Notes: generated by a model from the sequence alone, not told the origin. 64,000 nt of DNA from Affinirhizobium straminoryzae (GCF_007004135.1 NZ_VJMG01000007.1:1-64000); one strand, 5' to 3'. Counted from the first letter of the stretch, positions 45,841 to 56,110 are shown. Program-made: numbers and translations.

Positions 45841-46710
45841 TCAGCCGGCCTTCAGTTCGTAGAAATCGGCGATCACGCGCCAGGCCTCTTCAGCCGTTTC
45901 CACGAAACTGATGAGATCCATGTCTTCCGGCGCAATGGTGCCGAACTCCGCCAGCGCCTCGAAATTGATGATCTTGCGCCAGAAGGCTTCTGCAAACAGG
46001 ATCAGCGGAATGCGCTCCATGCGCCGCGTCTGGATCAGCGTCAGCGCCTCGAACAGCTCGTCCAGCGTGCCGAAGCCGCCGGGAAACACCGCAATTGCCC
46101 GCGCCCGCATCAGGAAATGCATCTTGCGGATGGCAAAGTAGTGAAAGTTGAAGCTGAGCGCCGGCGTCACATACTGGTTGGGCGCCTGCTCGTGCGGCAG
46201 CAGGATGTTGAGGCCCATGCTTGGCGCCCCCGCCTCTGCCGCGCCACGATTGCCGGCTTCCATGACGCCCGGCCCGCCGCCGGTGACGACCACGAATTCC
46301 TGATGCGCATGGCGCGCGGATTCGCCGGCACAGAGCACGGCGAACTTGCGCGCCTCCTCGTAATAGACAGAGGCCTCCTCCAGGCTCTTGCGCTGCGTCT
46401 CGTTGCGCGCCGCCCAGGGTTCCGCGCCGGGCGCGGGAATGCGCGCGCCGCCGAACAGCACAACGGTGGACTTGATGCCCATCTCCGTCAGGATCATCTC
46501 GGGCTTCAGCAGTTCGAGTTGCAGACGCACCGGCCGCAGTTCGTCGCGACACAGGAAGTCTTCGTCCGCATAGGCGAGCCGATAGGAGGGCGACACCGAT
46601 TGCGGTGTTTTCGGAATGGCGCGCGCCCTGAGCTTGTCGACCGAGCTGTCCTTCAGCGGATCGAACACGCCGCCCTTGCGCCTCAGCCTGTCGCTCTTGC
46701 CCGCTGCCAT
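45841..46710 (-). CDS. LOG family protein (TIGR00730-type)
   Basis: A 289-residue protein of the LOG/lysine-decarboxylase-like family. It carries the nucleotide-binding motif GGGPGVMEAGNRGA and the PGGFGTLDELFE motif, the two signatures of cytokinin riboside 5'-monophosphate phosphoribohydrolases. The family also includes nucleotide 5'-monophosphate nucleosidases (PpnN); the longer N-terminus here fits the bacterial type. The ATG at 46710 follows GGAGG; ATG 46725 overlaps that site. It is divergent from dapD. Confidence 0.9.
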   Translation of the reverse strand: MAAGKSDRLRRKGGVFDPLKDSSVDKLRARAIPKTPQSVSPSYRLAYADEDFLCRDELRPVRLQLELLKPEMILTEMGIKSTVVLFGGARIPAPGAEPWAARNETQRKSLEEASVYYEEARKFAVLCAGESARHAHQEFVVVTGGGPGVMEAGNRGAAEAGAPSMGLNILLPHEQAPNQYVTPALSFNFHYFAIRKMHFLMRARAIAVFPGGFGTLDELFEALTLIQTRRMERIPLILFAEAFWRKIINFEALAEFGTIAPEDMDLISFVETAEEAWRVIADFYELKAG

Positions 46711-46850
46711 GGGTCTATCCTCCATATTCTAGCCTTCAAACCCTTGTCTAACGCGCAATCGATTACGAATCCGTAGGTTCCCGCCAAATTGTCATCGCCC
46801 GGTGCAGCCTCCTGGCCGGACGGGGCAAGACGCCGGAACGCCAAACCACG

Positions 46851-46879
46851 TTGACGCCCGAGAGGCGGTCGCTTAGATC
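46851..46879 (+). promoter_or_regulatory. Sigma-70-type promoter candidate for dapD
   Basis: TTGACG and TAGATC are 17 bases apart and end 73 bases before dapD. The -10 match is only fair. Confidence 0.4.
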
Positions 46880-46951
46880 AATCCTCAAGACTTTGCCAGC
46901 CGGCAGAAAGCGTCCCCTCATCACGTTCCGTTTGACAGCCAAGGACTTCCG

Positions 46952-47821
46952 ATGACCAGCCCCGCGAACCAGGACTTCGCCACCCTCGAAGCAACGATCG
47001 AAAACGCCTTCGACAATCGCGACAGCGTGACCATCAGCACGAAGGGCGAAATCCGCGATGCGGTGGATGAGGCTCTGACCCTTCTCGACAACGGCACGCT
47101 GCGTGTTGCCTCCCGCGGCGAGGACGGCAGCTGGACCGTTCGCCAGTGGCTGAAGAAGGCCGTTCTTCTGTCCTTCCGTCTCAACGATATGGAGGTCGTC
47201 AAGGGCGGCCCCGGCGCCTCCACATGGTGGGACAAGGTGCCCTCCAAGTTCGAAGGCTGGGGCGAGAACCAGTTCCGCGCCGCCGGCTTCCGTGCCGTCC
47301 CGAATGCCGTCGTGCGCCGCTCGGCCTATGTCTCCAAGGGCGTCGTGCTGATGCCCTCCTTCGTCAATCTCGGCGCCTATGTCGGCGAGAATACCATGGT
47401 CGACACCTGGGCGACCGTCGGCTCCTGCGCCCAGATCGGCGCCAACGTGCACCTCTCGGGTGGCGTGGGCATCGGCGGCGTTCTGGAACCGCTCCAGGCC
47501 GGCCCGACGATCATCGAGGACAACTGCTTCATCGGCGCGCGTTCCGAAGTGGTCGAAGGCTGCATCATCCGCGAAGGTTCGGTGCTCGGCATGGGCGTCT
47601 ACATCGGCAAGTCGACCAAGATCGTCGACCGCGCCACGGGCGAGGTGATGTATGGCGAAGTACCGCCCTATTCCGTCGTCGTCGCCGGCTCCATGCCGTC
47701 AGCCAATGCCACGATGGGCAACGGCCAGCCTGCACCGCATCTCTATTGCGCTGTCATCGTCAAGCGTGTGGATGAGAAGACCCGCTCGAAGACCGGCATC
47801 AACGAACTGCTGCGCGACTGA
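46952..47821 (+). CDS. dapD: Tetrahydrodipicolinate N-succinyltransferase
   Basis: DapD succinylates tetrahydrodipicolinate in the lysine and diaminopimelate pathway. The 289-residue protein has a left-handed beta-helix of hexapeptide repeats ([19 protein letters not shown] and [14 protein letters not shown]) typical of the trimeric acyltransferases. The ATG follows AAGGACTTCCG. dapE starts 17 bases downstream in the same operon. Confidence 0.97.
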   Translation: MTSPANQDFATLEATIENAFDNRDSVTISTKGEIRDAVDEALTLLDNGTLRVASRGEDGSWTVRQWLKKAVLLSFRLNDMEVVKGGPGASTWWDKVPSKFEGWGENQFRAAGFRAVPNAVVRRSAYVSKGVVLMPSFVNLGAYVGENTMVDTWATVGSCAQIGANVHLSGGVGIGGVLEPLQAGPTIIEDNCFIGARSEVVEGCIIREGSVLGMGVYIGKSTKIVDRATGEVMYGEVPPYSVVVAGSMPSANATMGNGQPAPHLYCAVIVKRVDEKTRSKTGINELLRD

Positions 47822-47838
47822 GCAAGGGCCTGATCCCG

Positions 47839-49032
47839 ATGTCCGTCACGAACGCGGCCGACAATCTGGCCACCCTGATCCGTTGCCCCTCCGTCACCCC
47901 GGCGGAAGGCGGGGCGCTTGTCGCGCTTGAGGCGATGCTGGCGCCGCTCGGTTTTGCCGTCGAGCGCGTCACCGCCAGCGAGGCGGGGACGCCGGACATC
48001 GAAAACCTCTATGCCCGCCTCGGCAGCGACGGCCCGCATCTGATGTTTGCCGGGCATACCGATGTTGTGCCGGTGGGAGACGAGGCGGCCTGGACGCATC
48101 CGCCCTTTGCGGCGGAGATTGCCGGCGGAGAGATGTTCGGCCGCGGCGCCGTGGACATGAAGGGCGGCATTGCCTGCTTCGTGGCGGCACTTGCCCGCTA
48201 CGTGGAAAAGCACGGGGCGCCGAAGGGCTCGGTCTCCTTCCTCATCACCGGCGACGAGGAAGGCCCGGCGATCAACGGCACCGTCAAGCTGCTGGAATGG
48301 GCGGCGGAGAGGGGCGAGCGCTGGGATGCCTGTCTCGTCGGCGAGCCGACCAATCCCGACCATCTGGGTGATATGATCAAGATCGGCCGCCGCGGCTCGA
48401 TCTCCGGCTTCGTCACCGTGCATGGCGTGCAGGGCCATGCAGCCTATCCGCATCTGGCCGACAATCCGTTGCGGGCCGTCGCCACCATGGCAACCGCGCT
48501 GATGCATCCCCCGCTCGACACCGGCACCGAGAACTTTCCGCCGACCAATCTGGAAGTGACCACCATCGATACCGGCAACCGCGCGACGAATGTCATTCCC
48601 GCGCGCGCGCGTTTCGATTTCAACGTGCGCTTCAATGACCTCTGGACCGCCGAGAGCCTGCAGGACGAGCTGGTGCGCCGGCTGGATGCGGCAGCCGCCG
48701 ACCAGACGCTACGCCCCGGCCGCGCGCCGATCCGCTACGAGATCACCTGGTCGGAACGGCCGAGCCATGTGTTCCTGACGCGCAACGATGCGCTGATTTC
48801 GTCCTTGTCGGGCGCCGTCGAGGCCGTGACCGGCAAGGTGCCGGCGCTCTCCACCACCGGCGGCACATCGGATGCCCGCTTCATCAAGGATTACTGCCCC
48901 GTGGTGGAATTCGGGCTGGTGGGCCAGACCATGCACATGGTGGACGAACGGGTGGCGCTGGCGGATCTGGAGACGCTCACCACCATCTACGAGACCTTCA
49001 TCGAGCGCTGGTTCCAGCATGCGGCCAGCTGA
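47839..49032 (+). CDS. dapE: Succinyl-diaminopimelate desuccinylase
   Basis: DapE is a di-zinc hydrolase that removes succinate to give diaminopimelate, for lysine and cell wall. The 397-residue protein has [10 protein letters not shown] (His73, Asp75), RGAVDMKGG (Asp106), the GDEEGPA loop (with catalytic Glu140), and VGEPTNPD. The coordination residues of both zinc ions are present. It follows dapD closely; the next gene overlaps its 3' end. Confidence 0.96.
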   Translation: MSVTNAADNLATLIRCPSVTPAEGGALVALEAMLAPLGFAVERVTASEAGTPDIENLYARLGSDGPHLMFAGHTDVVPVGDEAAWTHPPFAAEIAGGEMFGRGAVDMKGGIACFVAALARYVEKHGAPKGSVSFLITGDEEGPAINGTVKLLEWAAERGERWDACLVGEPTNPDHLGDMIKIGRRGSISGFVTVHGVQGHAAYPHLADNPLRAVATMATALMHPPLDTGTENFPPTNLEVTTIDTGNRATNVIPARARFDFNVRFNDLWTAESLQDELVRRLDAAAADQTLRPGRAPIRYEITWSERPSHVFLTRNDALISSLSGAVEAVTGKVPALSTTGGTSDARFIKDYCPVVEFGLVGQTMHMVDERVALADLETLTTIYETFIERWFQHAAS

Positions 49033-49636
49033 GGAGATCCGCCATCACCTCGGCGGGCTCGTTCTGCTGGCCCGCGGCGATGCGCGCGGCCTCTCCCATT
49101 TCGACATTTCGGACGAAGGCGTGATCCGCTCGTTCAGGGCCATTCTCTATTGCCTGCCGGCGCTGCTGCTTTCCGCCATCCTGTGGCGCATCGGCTTCCT
49201 GCAGGTGGTGCCCGATGGCGGCCGCGGACATCTCGTCTTTGTCTATCAGGTTCTCGCGGTCAATTTGGCCTGCTGGGGCATGGCGTTGCTGTCGGTGGCC
49301 CTGGCCTCTCTCCTGCTCGGCCTTCGGCCGCTGGCACGCCCGCTGATCGTCATGGTGAACTGGGGCGGCGTCGCCGTGGTGCATGGCGGCTATCTGCTGC
49401 TTCTGCCGCTGCTGCTGCTGATCGGTGGCGGCACGGTCTGGCTCTGGCTTGCCCGCCTCGCCGTGCTGGCGCTCGCCGTCACCCTGCTGCTGTCGATGCT
49501 CTGGCCCATTGCCCACACCGTCATCGGCGGGCCGCGGTGGCGGCGGAGCCTTATTGTGTCGGTCGTCGTGCTTCTGCCGCTCTGGATAGCGCAGACCCTT
49601 GAAACTTCGATGGGACTGCATATTCCCTATGGCTGA
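49019..49636 (+). CDS. Membrane protein of unknown function, tandem paralogue 1
   Basis: A 205-residue protein with about five hydrophobic segments after a short N-terminal hydrophilic stretch ([21 protein letters not shown]). I do not recognise the family. Its ATG lies inside the end of dapE (13-base overlap), so it is translated with that operon. The neighbouring gene at 49642 is a paralogue: both share the pattern G-x2-LL-x-(R/K)-G, D-(I/L)-SD-x-G and RSF-x-AI near the N-terminus, and an NW pair in the middle. The function could be transport or membrane assembly; nothing specific is visible. Confidence 0.75.
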   Translation: MRPAEEIRHHLGGLVLLARGDARGLSHFDISDEGVIRSFRAILYCLPALLLSAILWRIGFLQVVPDGGRGHLVFVYQVLAVNLACWGMALLSVALASLLLGLRPLARPLIVMVNWGGVAVVHGGYLLLLPLLLLIGGGTVWLWLARLAVLALAVTLLLSMLWPIAHTVIGGPRWRRSLIVSVVVLLPLWIAQTLETSMGLHIPYG

Positions 49637-49641
49637 AACAC

Positions 49642-50262
49642 ATGTCCCTCCCGGAGCCTCGTCGCTTGCCCTCCTTCACTGAAGTCAAACTCTATCTTTT
49701 CGGCCTGTGGCTGCTGATCAAGGGCAACCGTGCGGGCTTCCAGTATCTCGATCTCTCCGACCGCGGCATGATGCGTTCCTTCTGGGCGATTGCCTGGTGC
49801 GCGCCGGCCATTGCTTTCTCCTGGGTGTGGTGGCGCTTCGCCTATATGCAGGGGCTGCCGCCCAGCCAGTCGCTGGGAGCCATATTCTTCCTGCGCATGG
49901 CGATGCTGGAGGCGGCGAACTGGATCCTGCCGCTGGTGCTCGCCGGCATTCTGGCACTGTTGCTCGGCATCGGCCGCTTCTTTCCGGCGATCGTGCTGGT
50001 CACCAACTGGCTATCGCTGCCGTTTTCCTACCTTTACGGCGTGCTGAGCCTTGTGCTGGTGGCGCTCCCGGGGCTGACAGGTCTTGTCGCTCTCATCTGG
50101 CTTGCCGCCATTGTCGCGCTGATCGTGGCGATGTCGCGCATCTTCCGGATGGTGTTCGGCGATCAGCGCCTGATGATCGCGACGATCACCATGGTGCTGA
50201 TCGTGCCCTCACTCCTCATCTCCGATGCGCTGGAGCGCTTCCTGGACGTCTATCCGGGCTAA
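49642..50262 (+). CDS. Membrane protein of unknown function, tandem paralogue 2
   Basis: A 206-residue protein with about five hydrophobic segments, homologous to the preceding gene product (shared [25 protein letters not shown] N-terminus). The ATG follows the stop of paralogue 1 by five bases. The last 54 bases overlap the convergent truA gene, which means the C-terminal codons of the two are antisense to one another. Role unknown. Confidence 0.75.
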   Translation: MSLPEPRRLPSFTEVKLYLFGLWLLIKGNRAGFQYLDLSDRGMMRSFWAIAWCAPAIAFSWVWWRFAYMQGLPPSQSLGAIFFLRMAMLEAANWILPLVLAGILALLLGIGRFFPAIVLVTNWLSLPFSYLYGVLSLVLVALPGLTGLVALIWLAAIVALIVAMSRIFRMVFGDQRLMIATITMVLIVPSLLISDALERFLDVYPG

Positions 50263-51018
50263 GCCCTCGGCATCCGGATAATCCACCTGCATGAAATAGA
50301 GCCCTTCCGGCGGCGCGACCGGACCGCAGGCGGCGCGATCCCGCGCCTCCAGCGCGTCCTGCACATCCTGCGGCGTCATCCTGCCCTCCCCCGCCAGCTT
50401 CAGCGTGCCGGCAAAGGAACGGATCTGGTTGTGCAGAAAACTCTGCGCGGTGGCGCGGATCTCGATGAGATCGCCGTGGCGGGTCACATCCAGCCGATCC
50501 AGCGTGCGCACGGGGCTTTTCGCCTGGCAATGGGCGGAGCGGAAGGTGGTGAAATCGTGATGGCCGACGAGCCTCTGGGCGGCCGCGTGCATGGCCTCGT
50601 GATCCAGTTCCTTCGCCACCCACCAGGCACGCTTAGCGTCGATGGCAAGCGGCGATTTGCGCGAGATGATGCGATAGAGATAATGCCGCCGGAGCGCCGT
50701 AAAGCGGGCGTCGAAGACATCAGGCACGGCCTCGACGGAAATGATCGACACTTTCTCGCCGGCAAGCGCCAGATGCGCGTTCAGCGCGTTGCGCAGCTTG
50801 TAAGGCGCCCAGTCGCGGGACAGATCCGCATGCACCACCTGGCCGAGCGCATGCACGCCGGAATCAGTGCGCCCGGCCGCGCGGATGCTGACCGTCTCCC
50901 GCGTCAGGGACAGGATAGCCCCCTCGATCGCGGACTGCACCGAATGACCATTCTCCTGCCGCTGCCAACCGACATAGGGCGTGCCGTCATATTCGACGGT
51001 CATCTTGAAACGCGGCAT
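50209..51018 (-). CDS. truA: tRNA pseudouridine(38-40) synthase TruA
   Basis: TruA makes pseudouridine at positions 38-40 of tRNA. The 269-residue protein has the catalytic aspartate in [12 protein letters not shown] (Asp52), the [15 protein letters not shown]-terminus and the [11 protein letters not shown] region. Its ATG shares a base with the fmt stop (TGATG), so it is coupled to fmt. Its 3' end overlaps the convergent membrane gene by 54 bases. Confidence 0.96.
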   Translation of the reverse strand: MPRFKMTVEYDGTPYVGWQRQENGHSVQSAIEGAILSLTRETVSIRAAGRTDSGVHALGQVVHADLSRDWAPYKLRNALNAHLALAGEKVSIISVEAVPDVFDARFTALRRHYLYRIISRKSPLAIDAKRAWWVAKELDHEAMHAAAQRLVGHHDFTTFRSAHCQAKSPVRTLDRLDVTRHGDLIEIRATAQSFLHNQIRSFAGTLKLAGEGRMTPQDVQDALEARDRAACGPVAPPEGLYFMQVDYPDAEGLARIDVQEALQRIGDEE

Positions 51019-51953
51019 CAGGCGAGCCTCGTGCCCGATGCGAGCGGCGTGCCGCGCAGGAATTCCTCGGCCGCCAGCGGCTTGCCACCCGCCTTCTGCA
51101 AGCGCGTCAGCCGAACCGCCCCCTCGCCACAGGCCACCGTCAGATGCTCATCGAGGATCGTGCCGGCCGCGCCCTCTCCGTCGGCCAGCGTGCTTTCGAG
51201 CACCTTGATGCGCTCCGGCCGGCCGTTGATCTCGGCCTCGAACCAGGCGCCGGGAAAGGGCGACAGGCCACGGACATGATCATGCACCGCCTTGGCGGGC
51301 CGGGAAAAATCGATGCGCGTCTCGCCCTTGTCGATCTTGGCGGCGTAGAGCACGCCCTCCTCCGGCTGCGGCGTCAGCGGCAGCGCGCCGGCCTCCAGCC
51401 GCGCCATGGCCTCTACCATGGCCTTCGCGCCGACCGCCATCAGAGTGTCGTGCAAGGCGCCGGCCGTGGTGTCCGGCCCGATCGGAACTTCGGCGGTCAG
51501 CGCCACCGGGCCGGTATCCAGCCCCTTTTCCATCTGCATCACCATCATGCCGGTCTTCTCGTCACCTGCCATGATCGCCCGCTGGATGGGAGCGGCCCCG
51601 CGCCAGCGCGGCAGAAGCGACGCATGACCATTGTAGCAGCCGAGTCGCGTCGCCTCGAGCACCTCGACCGGCAACAGCAGGCCATAGGCCACCACCACGG
51701 CGACATCGGCGCCCAGTGCACGCACACGGGCACGCTCCTCTGCCGCCTTGAAATTCAGAGGCGTGAAGACAGGAAACCCGAGCGCCTCGGCCGCCTGATG
51801 CACCGGGGACTTCTGCAGATCGAGCCCGCGGCGCCCGCCTGGACGCGGCGGCTGGGTGTAGACCGCAACGATCTCGTGGCCAGCCTCCGCCAGTGCCTTC
51901 AGCGTCGGCACGGAAAATTCCGGTGTTCCCATGAAGATGATGCTGAGCGCCAT
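51018..51953 (-). CDS. fmt: Methionyl-tRNA formyltransferase
   Basis: Fmt formylates initiator Met-tRNA. The 311-residue protein has the catalytic segment [18 protein letters not shown] with Asn108 and His110, and the conserved GLDTGPV with Asp146. The C-terminal domain binds tRNA. The start ATG at 51953 follows AGGACGGACTTC. In related genomes def is directly upstream; here a toxin-antitoxin pair lies between def and fmt. Confidence 0.96.
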   Translation of the reverse strand: MALSIIFMGTPEFSVPTLKALAEAGHEIVAVYTQPPRPGGRRGLDLQKSPVHQAAEALGFPVFTPLNFKAAEERARVRALGADVAVVVAYGLLLPVEVLEATRLGCYNGHASLLPRWRGAAPIQRAIMAGDEKTGMMVMQMEKGLDTGPVALTAEVPIGPDTTAGALHDTLMAVGAKAMVEAMARLEAGALPLTPQPEEGVLYAAKIDKGETRIDFSRPAKAVHDHVRGLSPFPGAWFEAEINGRPERIKVLESTLADGEGAAGTILDEHLTVACGEGAVRLTRLQKAGGKPLAAEEFLRGTPLASGTRLA

Positions 51954-51972
51954 GAAGTCCGTCCTGTTGTCG

Positions 51973-52395
51973 TCAGCCGACTTCAAACGGGTTTACGAGC
52001 CGAAGATCAAGCCCTTCGACGTCTTTTGTGTTGCGGGTGGCAGGGCTTGCGCCATGGCTAAGGCAAATGGCGGCGATCATGGCATCCTGCACGCCCATCG
52101 GCCGGCCGATGGCATCGCGGCGGGCGTGGATCTGGCCGGTTCTCTCTGCATCGGCAATCGTCCACTCCAGGATCCGGTTGTCGAATCTCTCTTCGATCAG
52201 TCGTCCGAGAACCCGATGATAGCGATCCGATCCAGACTGCCGCAAAATGCGATCCGCCCCGTAGATCTGCTCCATGATTACCACGCTGCAGAGGTAAAGG
52301 GACCCGAAATCACTCGCCTCAAACCAGCGAAGGACATTGGCATTCATCCTCGGCCGGGAGAACTCCGAGACGATATTGGTGTCGAGCACGATCAC
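51973..52395 (-). CDS. PIN-domain toxin of a FitAB/VapBC-type module
   Basis: A 140-residue PIN-domain ribonuclease, the toxin of a type II toxin-antitoxin pair. The metal-binding acids are Asp5 (VLDTNIVSE), Glu42, Asp104 (VQDAMIAAI) and Asp125 (TRNTKDVEG). The order of motifs and the ATRNTKD ending are typical of FitB-like toxins. The GTG at 52395 overlaps the expected antitoxin stop as GTGA. All catalytic residues are intact. It sits 19 bases from the fmt start. Confidence 0.85.
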   Translation of the reverse strand: MIVLDTNIVSEFSRPRMNANVLRWFEASDFGSLYLCSVVIMEQIYGADRILRQSGSDRYHRVLGRLIEERFDNRILEWTIADAERTGQIHARRDAIGRPMGVQDAMIAAICLSHGASPATRNTKDVEGLDLRLVNPFEVG

Positions 52396-52678
52396 TCGAG
52401 GTCTTCGGGTGGCCTGCCGAACTCCGCTTTCGCTCCGCTTCCACCTCATCCATGATTCCGGAAAATTCCTCATCGAGGGCGCCTTCCTCGACGAAGATCG
52501 AGCGGATCGCATCGAAGGCCGTCTGTGCAGGAGGGTCGGCGTCAGGCTCTGTCAGTTGCAGACCTTTCCGCAGCAGGTCTTCTGCCTCTTCGCACGAGGT
52601 GCGCCCAGCTCGGCTCGCCCGCGCCGCGATCTGGTGTGCGAGTTTTTCATCCAGATTTCTGATCAACAGGTCGCCCAA
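52319..52678 (-). CDS. FitA-like antitoxin with a frameshifted C-terminus
   Basis: The N-terminal 40 residues (LLIRNLDEKLAHQIAARASR) match the ribbon-helix-helix DNA-binding part of FitA-like antitoxins. After residue 85 the present frame runs on for 34 unrelated residues into the toxin gene. In the alternative frame the same DNA reads [14 protein letters not shown], the standard FitA tail, and its TGA overlaps the toxin GTG. A one-base loss near 52425 would explain this. Either the antitoxin is altered or the base is an error. The TTG start follows GGGAGGG. Confidence 0.75.
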   Translation of the reverse strand: MGDLLIRNLDEKLAHQIAARASRAGRTSCEEAEDLLRKGLQLTEPDADPPAQTAFDAIRSIFVEEGALDEEFSGIMDEVEAERKRSSAGHPKTSSDRARHQYRLGVLPAEDECQCPSLV

Positions 52679-52737
52679 GGGCCACCCTCCCTGATGTCAA
52701 TCTCATCATAGGAAGACGGCGGCCGGGCTTCAAGCAG

Positions 52738-53259
52738 TCAGATGGCCTTGGGTTTCGACTTGGCGGCCTTGGTGAAGCGCTTGATCACCATCTCGCGCTT
52801 CAGGCGGGAAATATGGTCGATGAACAATACGCCGTTCAGGTGGTCGATCTCGTGCTGCAGGCAGGTGGCCAGAAGCCCGTCGGCCTCCAGCAGGTGCTCC
52901 TTGCCGTCGCGGCCGACGTGGCGCACGGTGACTGCCGCCGGGCGCTCCACCTCGGCATAGTATTCCGGAATCGACAGGCAGCCTTCCTCGTAGACCGAAC
53001 GCTCGTCGGAGGACGCAACGATCTCCGGGTTGATGATCACCAGCGGCTGCTTCTCCTCGCCCTCGCGCGAGACGTCCACCACCAGGATGCGACGCGGCAC
53101 GCCGATCTGGATGCCGGCAAGGCCTATGCCCGGGGCGTCATACATGGTTTCCAGCATGTCGTCGGCCAGTTGCAGCACGTCGGCATTGACCTGCTCGATC
53201 GGCTGGGACACCTGACGCAGAAGGGGATCGGGAAGAATGATAAGAGGCTTGATCGTCAT
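52738..53259 (-). CDS. def: Peptide deformylase
   Basis: Def removes the formyl group from new proteins. The 173-residue protein has motif 1 as [10 protein letters not shown] (most have GLAAxQ), motif 2 EEGCLSIP with metal ligand Cys94, and motif 3 QHEIDH with His136, Glu137 and His140. The ATG at 53259 follows GGGAGGCGC. It would form an operon with fmt and truA, but the toxin-antitoxin pair lies in between. Confidence 0.95.
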   Translation of the reverse strand: MTIKPLIILPDPLLRQVSQPIEQVNADVLQLADDMLETMYDAPGIGLAGIQIGVPRRILVVDVSREGEEKQPLVIINPEIVASSDERSVYEEGCLSIPEYYAEVERPAAVTVRHVGRDGKEHLLEADGLLATCLQHEIDHLNGVLFIDHISRLKREMVIKRFTKAAKSKPKAI

Positions 53260-53382
53260 GCGCCTCCCATACTCCATCTTTTCCGAGGAGGAAACTGGCC
53301 GAAAGGCGGGTTTTGCGTGGCAAAACGCATTTGTTCCCGTTTTGATCTTTCGTCCTCACCCAAACTCCGCTACCGTTTGACG

Positions 53383-54576
53383 ATGCAGAACGACAGCCTT
53401 CGCCTCTTCGACCAGATCCTCGCCCTCCTTGCCGGCCCGGGCGGCCTGTTTCTCCTTGGCGGCCTTGCCATCGGGCTTGTGCTGTCGCTGCTTTTGCGGC
53501 GCGGCGGACAGGCAGACAAGGCCGGGCTGGACCTTCGTCTGGCGGAACTGATGCAGGCCCAGATGGAAATGCAGGGCCGCGTCGCGGCGATGACGGATGC
53601 GCTCGGCAGCCGGCAGGCGGAACTCAACCGCGCCATCAACCAGCGCCTCGACGGCATGTCGCATCGGCTGGGTTCCACGATTGCCGAACAGACGCGCACC
53701 ACACACGACAACCTGCGCCGGCTGCAGGAGCGGCTTGCCGTCATCGACGCCGCCCAGAGCAATATCCAGACGCTCGCCCGCGACGTCGTCGGGCTGCAGG
53801 CGATCCTCTCCAACAAGCAGACGCGCGGCGCCTTCGGCCAGGGCCGCATGGAGGCGATCATAGCGGATGCCCTTCCACAAGGGGCCTACAGTTTCCAGGC
53901 GACACTTTCCAACGGCTTGCGACCGGATTGCCTCGTACCCATGCCGAACGGGGCGCCGCCGCTCGTCATCGATGCCAAGTTTCCGCTGGAAGCCTGGCAT
54001 GCCTTTCGCGAGGCCACCCAGCCGGAGGCGCGCAAGGCCGCCGGCCAGCAATTCCGCCGGGATCTCGAAACCCATATCCGCGACGTCTCGGAAAAATACC
54101 TGATCGCCGGCGAAACGCAGGAGACGGCCTTCCTCTTCGTGCCATCCGAATCCATCTTCGCGGAGATCCACGAGCATTTCGAGGGCGTGGTGCAGAAGGC
54201 GCAGCGTGCCCGCATCGTCATCGTCTCCCCCTCGCTGCTGATGCTGTCGATCCAGGTCATCCAGGCTGTGCTGAAGGATCAGCGCATGCGCGAACAGGCG
54301 CATCTGATCCAGGGCGAAGTGGCGTTGCTGATGGAGGATCTGCTGCGGCTGGACGAGCGCACCCGCAAGCTGCAGGCACATTTCCAGGCCGCGACGCGCG
54401 ATGTGGAGCAGATCCTCACCTCATCCGACAAGCTGACCCGCCGCGGCGCCCGTATCGGCGCGCTCGAACTGGAACAGCCGGTGGCAAAACCGTCCGCACC
54501 GTCCGAGCCCCCGGTGGAGCGTGCCGTCGAAAGCCGGACGGGACTTCTGAAGCTGAGGGTGGTTGACGAGGATTGA
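53383..54576 (+). CDS. rmuC: DNA recombination protein RmuC
   Basis: RmuC-family proteins limit recombination at inverted repeats; they carry a PD-(D/E)XK nuclease-like core. The 397-residue protein has an N-terminal membrane segment (about 14-38), a long coiled-coil region (about 50-150) and the RmuC core with GRMEAIIADALP and PPLVIDAKFPLEAW. The ATG at 53383 has only a weak ribosome-binding site. It is divergent from def. Confidence 0.92.
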   Translation: MQNDSLRLFDQILALLAGPGGLFLLGGLAIGLVLSLLLRRGGQADKAGLDLRLAELMQAQMEMQGRVAAMTDALGSRQAELNRAINQRLDGMSHRLGSTIAEQTRTTHDNLRRLQERLAVIDAAQSNIQTLARDVVGLQAILSNKQTRGAFGQGRMEAIIADALPQGAYSFQATLSNGLRPDCLVPMPNGAPPLVIDAKFPLEAWHAFREATQPEARKAAGQQFRRDLETHIRDVSEKYLIAGETQETAFLFVPSESIFAEIHEHFEGVVQKAQRARIVIVSPSLLMLSIQVIQAVLKDQRMREQAHLIQGEVALLMEDLLRLDERTRKLQAHFQAATRDVEQILTSSDKLTRRGARIGALELEQPVAKPSAPSEPPVERAVESRTGLLKLRVVDED

Positions 54577-54633
54577 CCCGCTCGGGCAGTGTCCGCCGCA
54601 CAGGAAACACCAGCACGCAGGGCTTCACACCTC

Positions 54634-55533
54634 ATGATCACTGTCTTCGGTTCCGTCAACATGGACCTCATCGCCACCACGGCGCGCCTGCCGCAGCCGG
54701 GAGAAACGGTGGCAGGCGACAGCTTCTCCACCGCCGCCGGCGGCAAGGGCGCCAACCAGGCGCTGGCGGCCCAGCGCGCCGGAAGCCCCGTGCGCATGGT
54801 GGCCGCCGTCGGCAATGACGGCTTCGCCACACCGGCACTCGCCCTGCTGGACGCCGCCGGCGCCGATCTGTCCGCCGTGCGCCGCGTCAGCGAACCCACC
54901 GGCACGGCGCTGATTCTGGTCGGCGGCGATGGCGAGAACATGATCGCCGTCGTGCCAGGCGCCAACGGCATCTTCCTGCCGGAAGACGGCACGGCCGCCG
55001 TCTCAGGCATGGCCGATGGCGATACGCTGATGCTGCAGATGGAAGTGCCGGCCGCGGCCGTCGAAGCAGCCATGCAGGCGGCGAAGGCGCGCGGCATCCG
55101 CACCCTGTTCAACACCGCGCCGCTGACGACGGATGCCATCCGGCTGGCCGGTCTTGCCTCCATCGTGGTCGCCAACGAAACCGAATTCGAGCTGCTGATC
55201 GGCAAGCATGATCTCGACGATGCGGCGCGGCTTGCCGAAATGCAGCAGTTGCATGCGAAGACGGGCCAGACGCTGGTGGTGACGCTTGGCGGCGACGGAG
55301 TCGTGGCGCTGCATGCCGGCGAGGTACTGCGGGCCAAGGGCCTTGTCATCGAACCGGTCGATACCGTCGGCGCCGGCGACACCTTCTGCGGCTATCTCGC
55401 GGCAAGCCTCGACCAGGGGCTGGATTTTGCCACAGCGCTACGTCGGGCGGCGGTGGCAGGCTCGCTCGCCTGCCTGAAGCCAGGCGCACAGCCGGCCATT
55501 CCCACAGCTGGCGAGGTGGCGGCGCGGCTCTGA
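54634..55533 (+). CDS. rbsK: Ribokinase
   Basis: RbsK phosphorylates ribose. The 299-residue PfkB-family protein begins MITVFGSVNMDLIATTARLPQPG, the ribokinase start, has the GGKGANQALAAQRAG substrate signature and the DTVGAGDTFCGYLAA ATP site with the catalytic Asp. It follows rmuC by 57 bases. No ribose transporter is nearby. The ATG at 54634 is chosen for its conserved start. Confidence 0.92.
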   Translation: MITVFGSVNMDLIATTARLPQPGETVAGDSFSTAAGGKGANQALAAQRAGSPVRMVAAVGNDGFATPALALLDAAGADLSAVRRVSEPTGTALILVGGDGENMIAVVPGANGIFLPEDGTAAVSGMADGDTLMLQMEVPAAAVEAAMQAAKARGIRTLFNTAPLTTDAIRLAGLASIVVANETEFELLIGKHDLDDAARLAEMQQLHAKTGQTLVVTLGGDGVVALHAGEVLRAKGLVIEPVDTVGAGDTFCGYLAASLDQGLDFATALRRAAVAGSLACLKPGAQPAIPTAGEVAARL

Positions 55534-55681
55534 ACGCTGCGGCGCCGACAGGACAAACCTGCGGAACGGTCGCTTGCGAAAACTTGCACTGGCCGTTCCG
55601 GCACACCATATTGCTCGTCATCCGGCGCATGCCACACGGGTGCGCCAGCCCATAAAGTCGCTTGCTATCAAGGACTGCGCG

Positions 55682-56110
55682 ATGAGCCGCATCACCCCCT
55701 TCACCAGCCCTCTGCTGCTGGGTTTCGACACCATGGAAAAGACCCTCGAGCGCCTGGCCAAGGCGAATGACGGCTATCCGCCCTACAATATCGAGAGGAT
55801 GCGGCCGGATGCCGCGGGCGAGCCGGAAAGGCTGCGCATCACGCTCGCGGTCGCCGGTTTTTCCGAGGACGATCTCGATGTCAGCGTCGAGGAAAATCAG
55901 CTGACGATCCGCGGCCGGCAGGTGGAAACGGGAGAGCGCGACTATCTCTACCGCGGCATTGCGGCGCGCCAGTTCCAGCGGGTTTTCGTGCTGGCGGATG
56001 GCATGCAGGTGTCCGGGGCGAAACTCTCCAACGGGCTTCTCTCGGTCGATCTCATTCGTCCCGAGCCTGAACGCATGGTGCGAAAAATTAACATTTCGGT
56101 TTCAAAGTAA
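55682..56110 (+). CDS. Small heat-shock protein (Hsp20/alpha-crystallin)
   Basis: A 142-residue Hsp20 chaperone of the IbpA type. The N-terminus TPFTSPLLLGFDTME and the alpha-crystallin core with GFSEDDLDVSVEENQLTIRG and ISVSK at the end are visible. It prevents aggregation of denatured proteins. The ATG follows AAGGACTGCGCG. The DUF1150 gene is 43 bases downstream. No ROSE thermometer could be confirmed by eye in the leader. Confidence 0.92.
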   Translation: MSRITPFTSPLLLGFDTMEKTLERLAKANDGYPPYNIERMRPDAAGEPERLRITLAVAGFSEDDLDVSVEENQLTIRGRQVETGERDYLYRGIAARQFQRVFVLADGMQVSGAKLSNGLLSVDLIRPEPERMVRKINISVSK

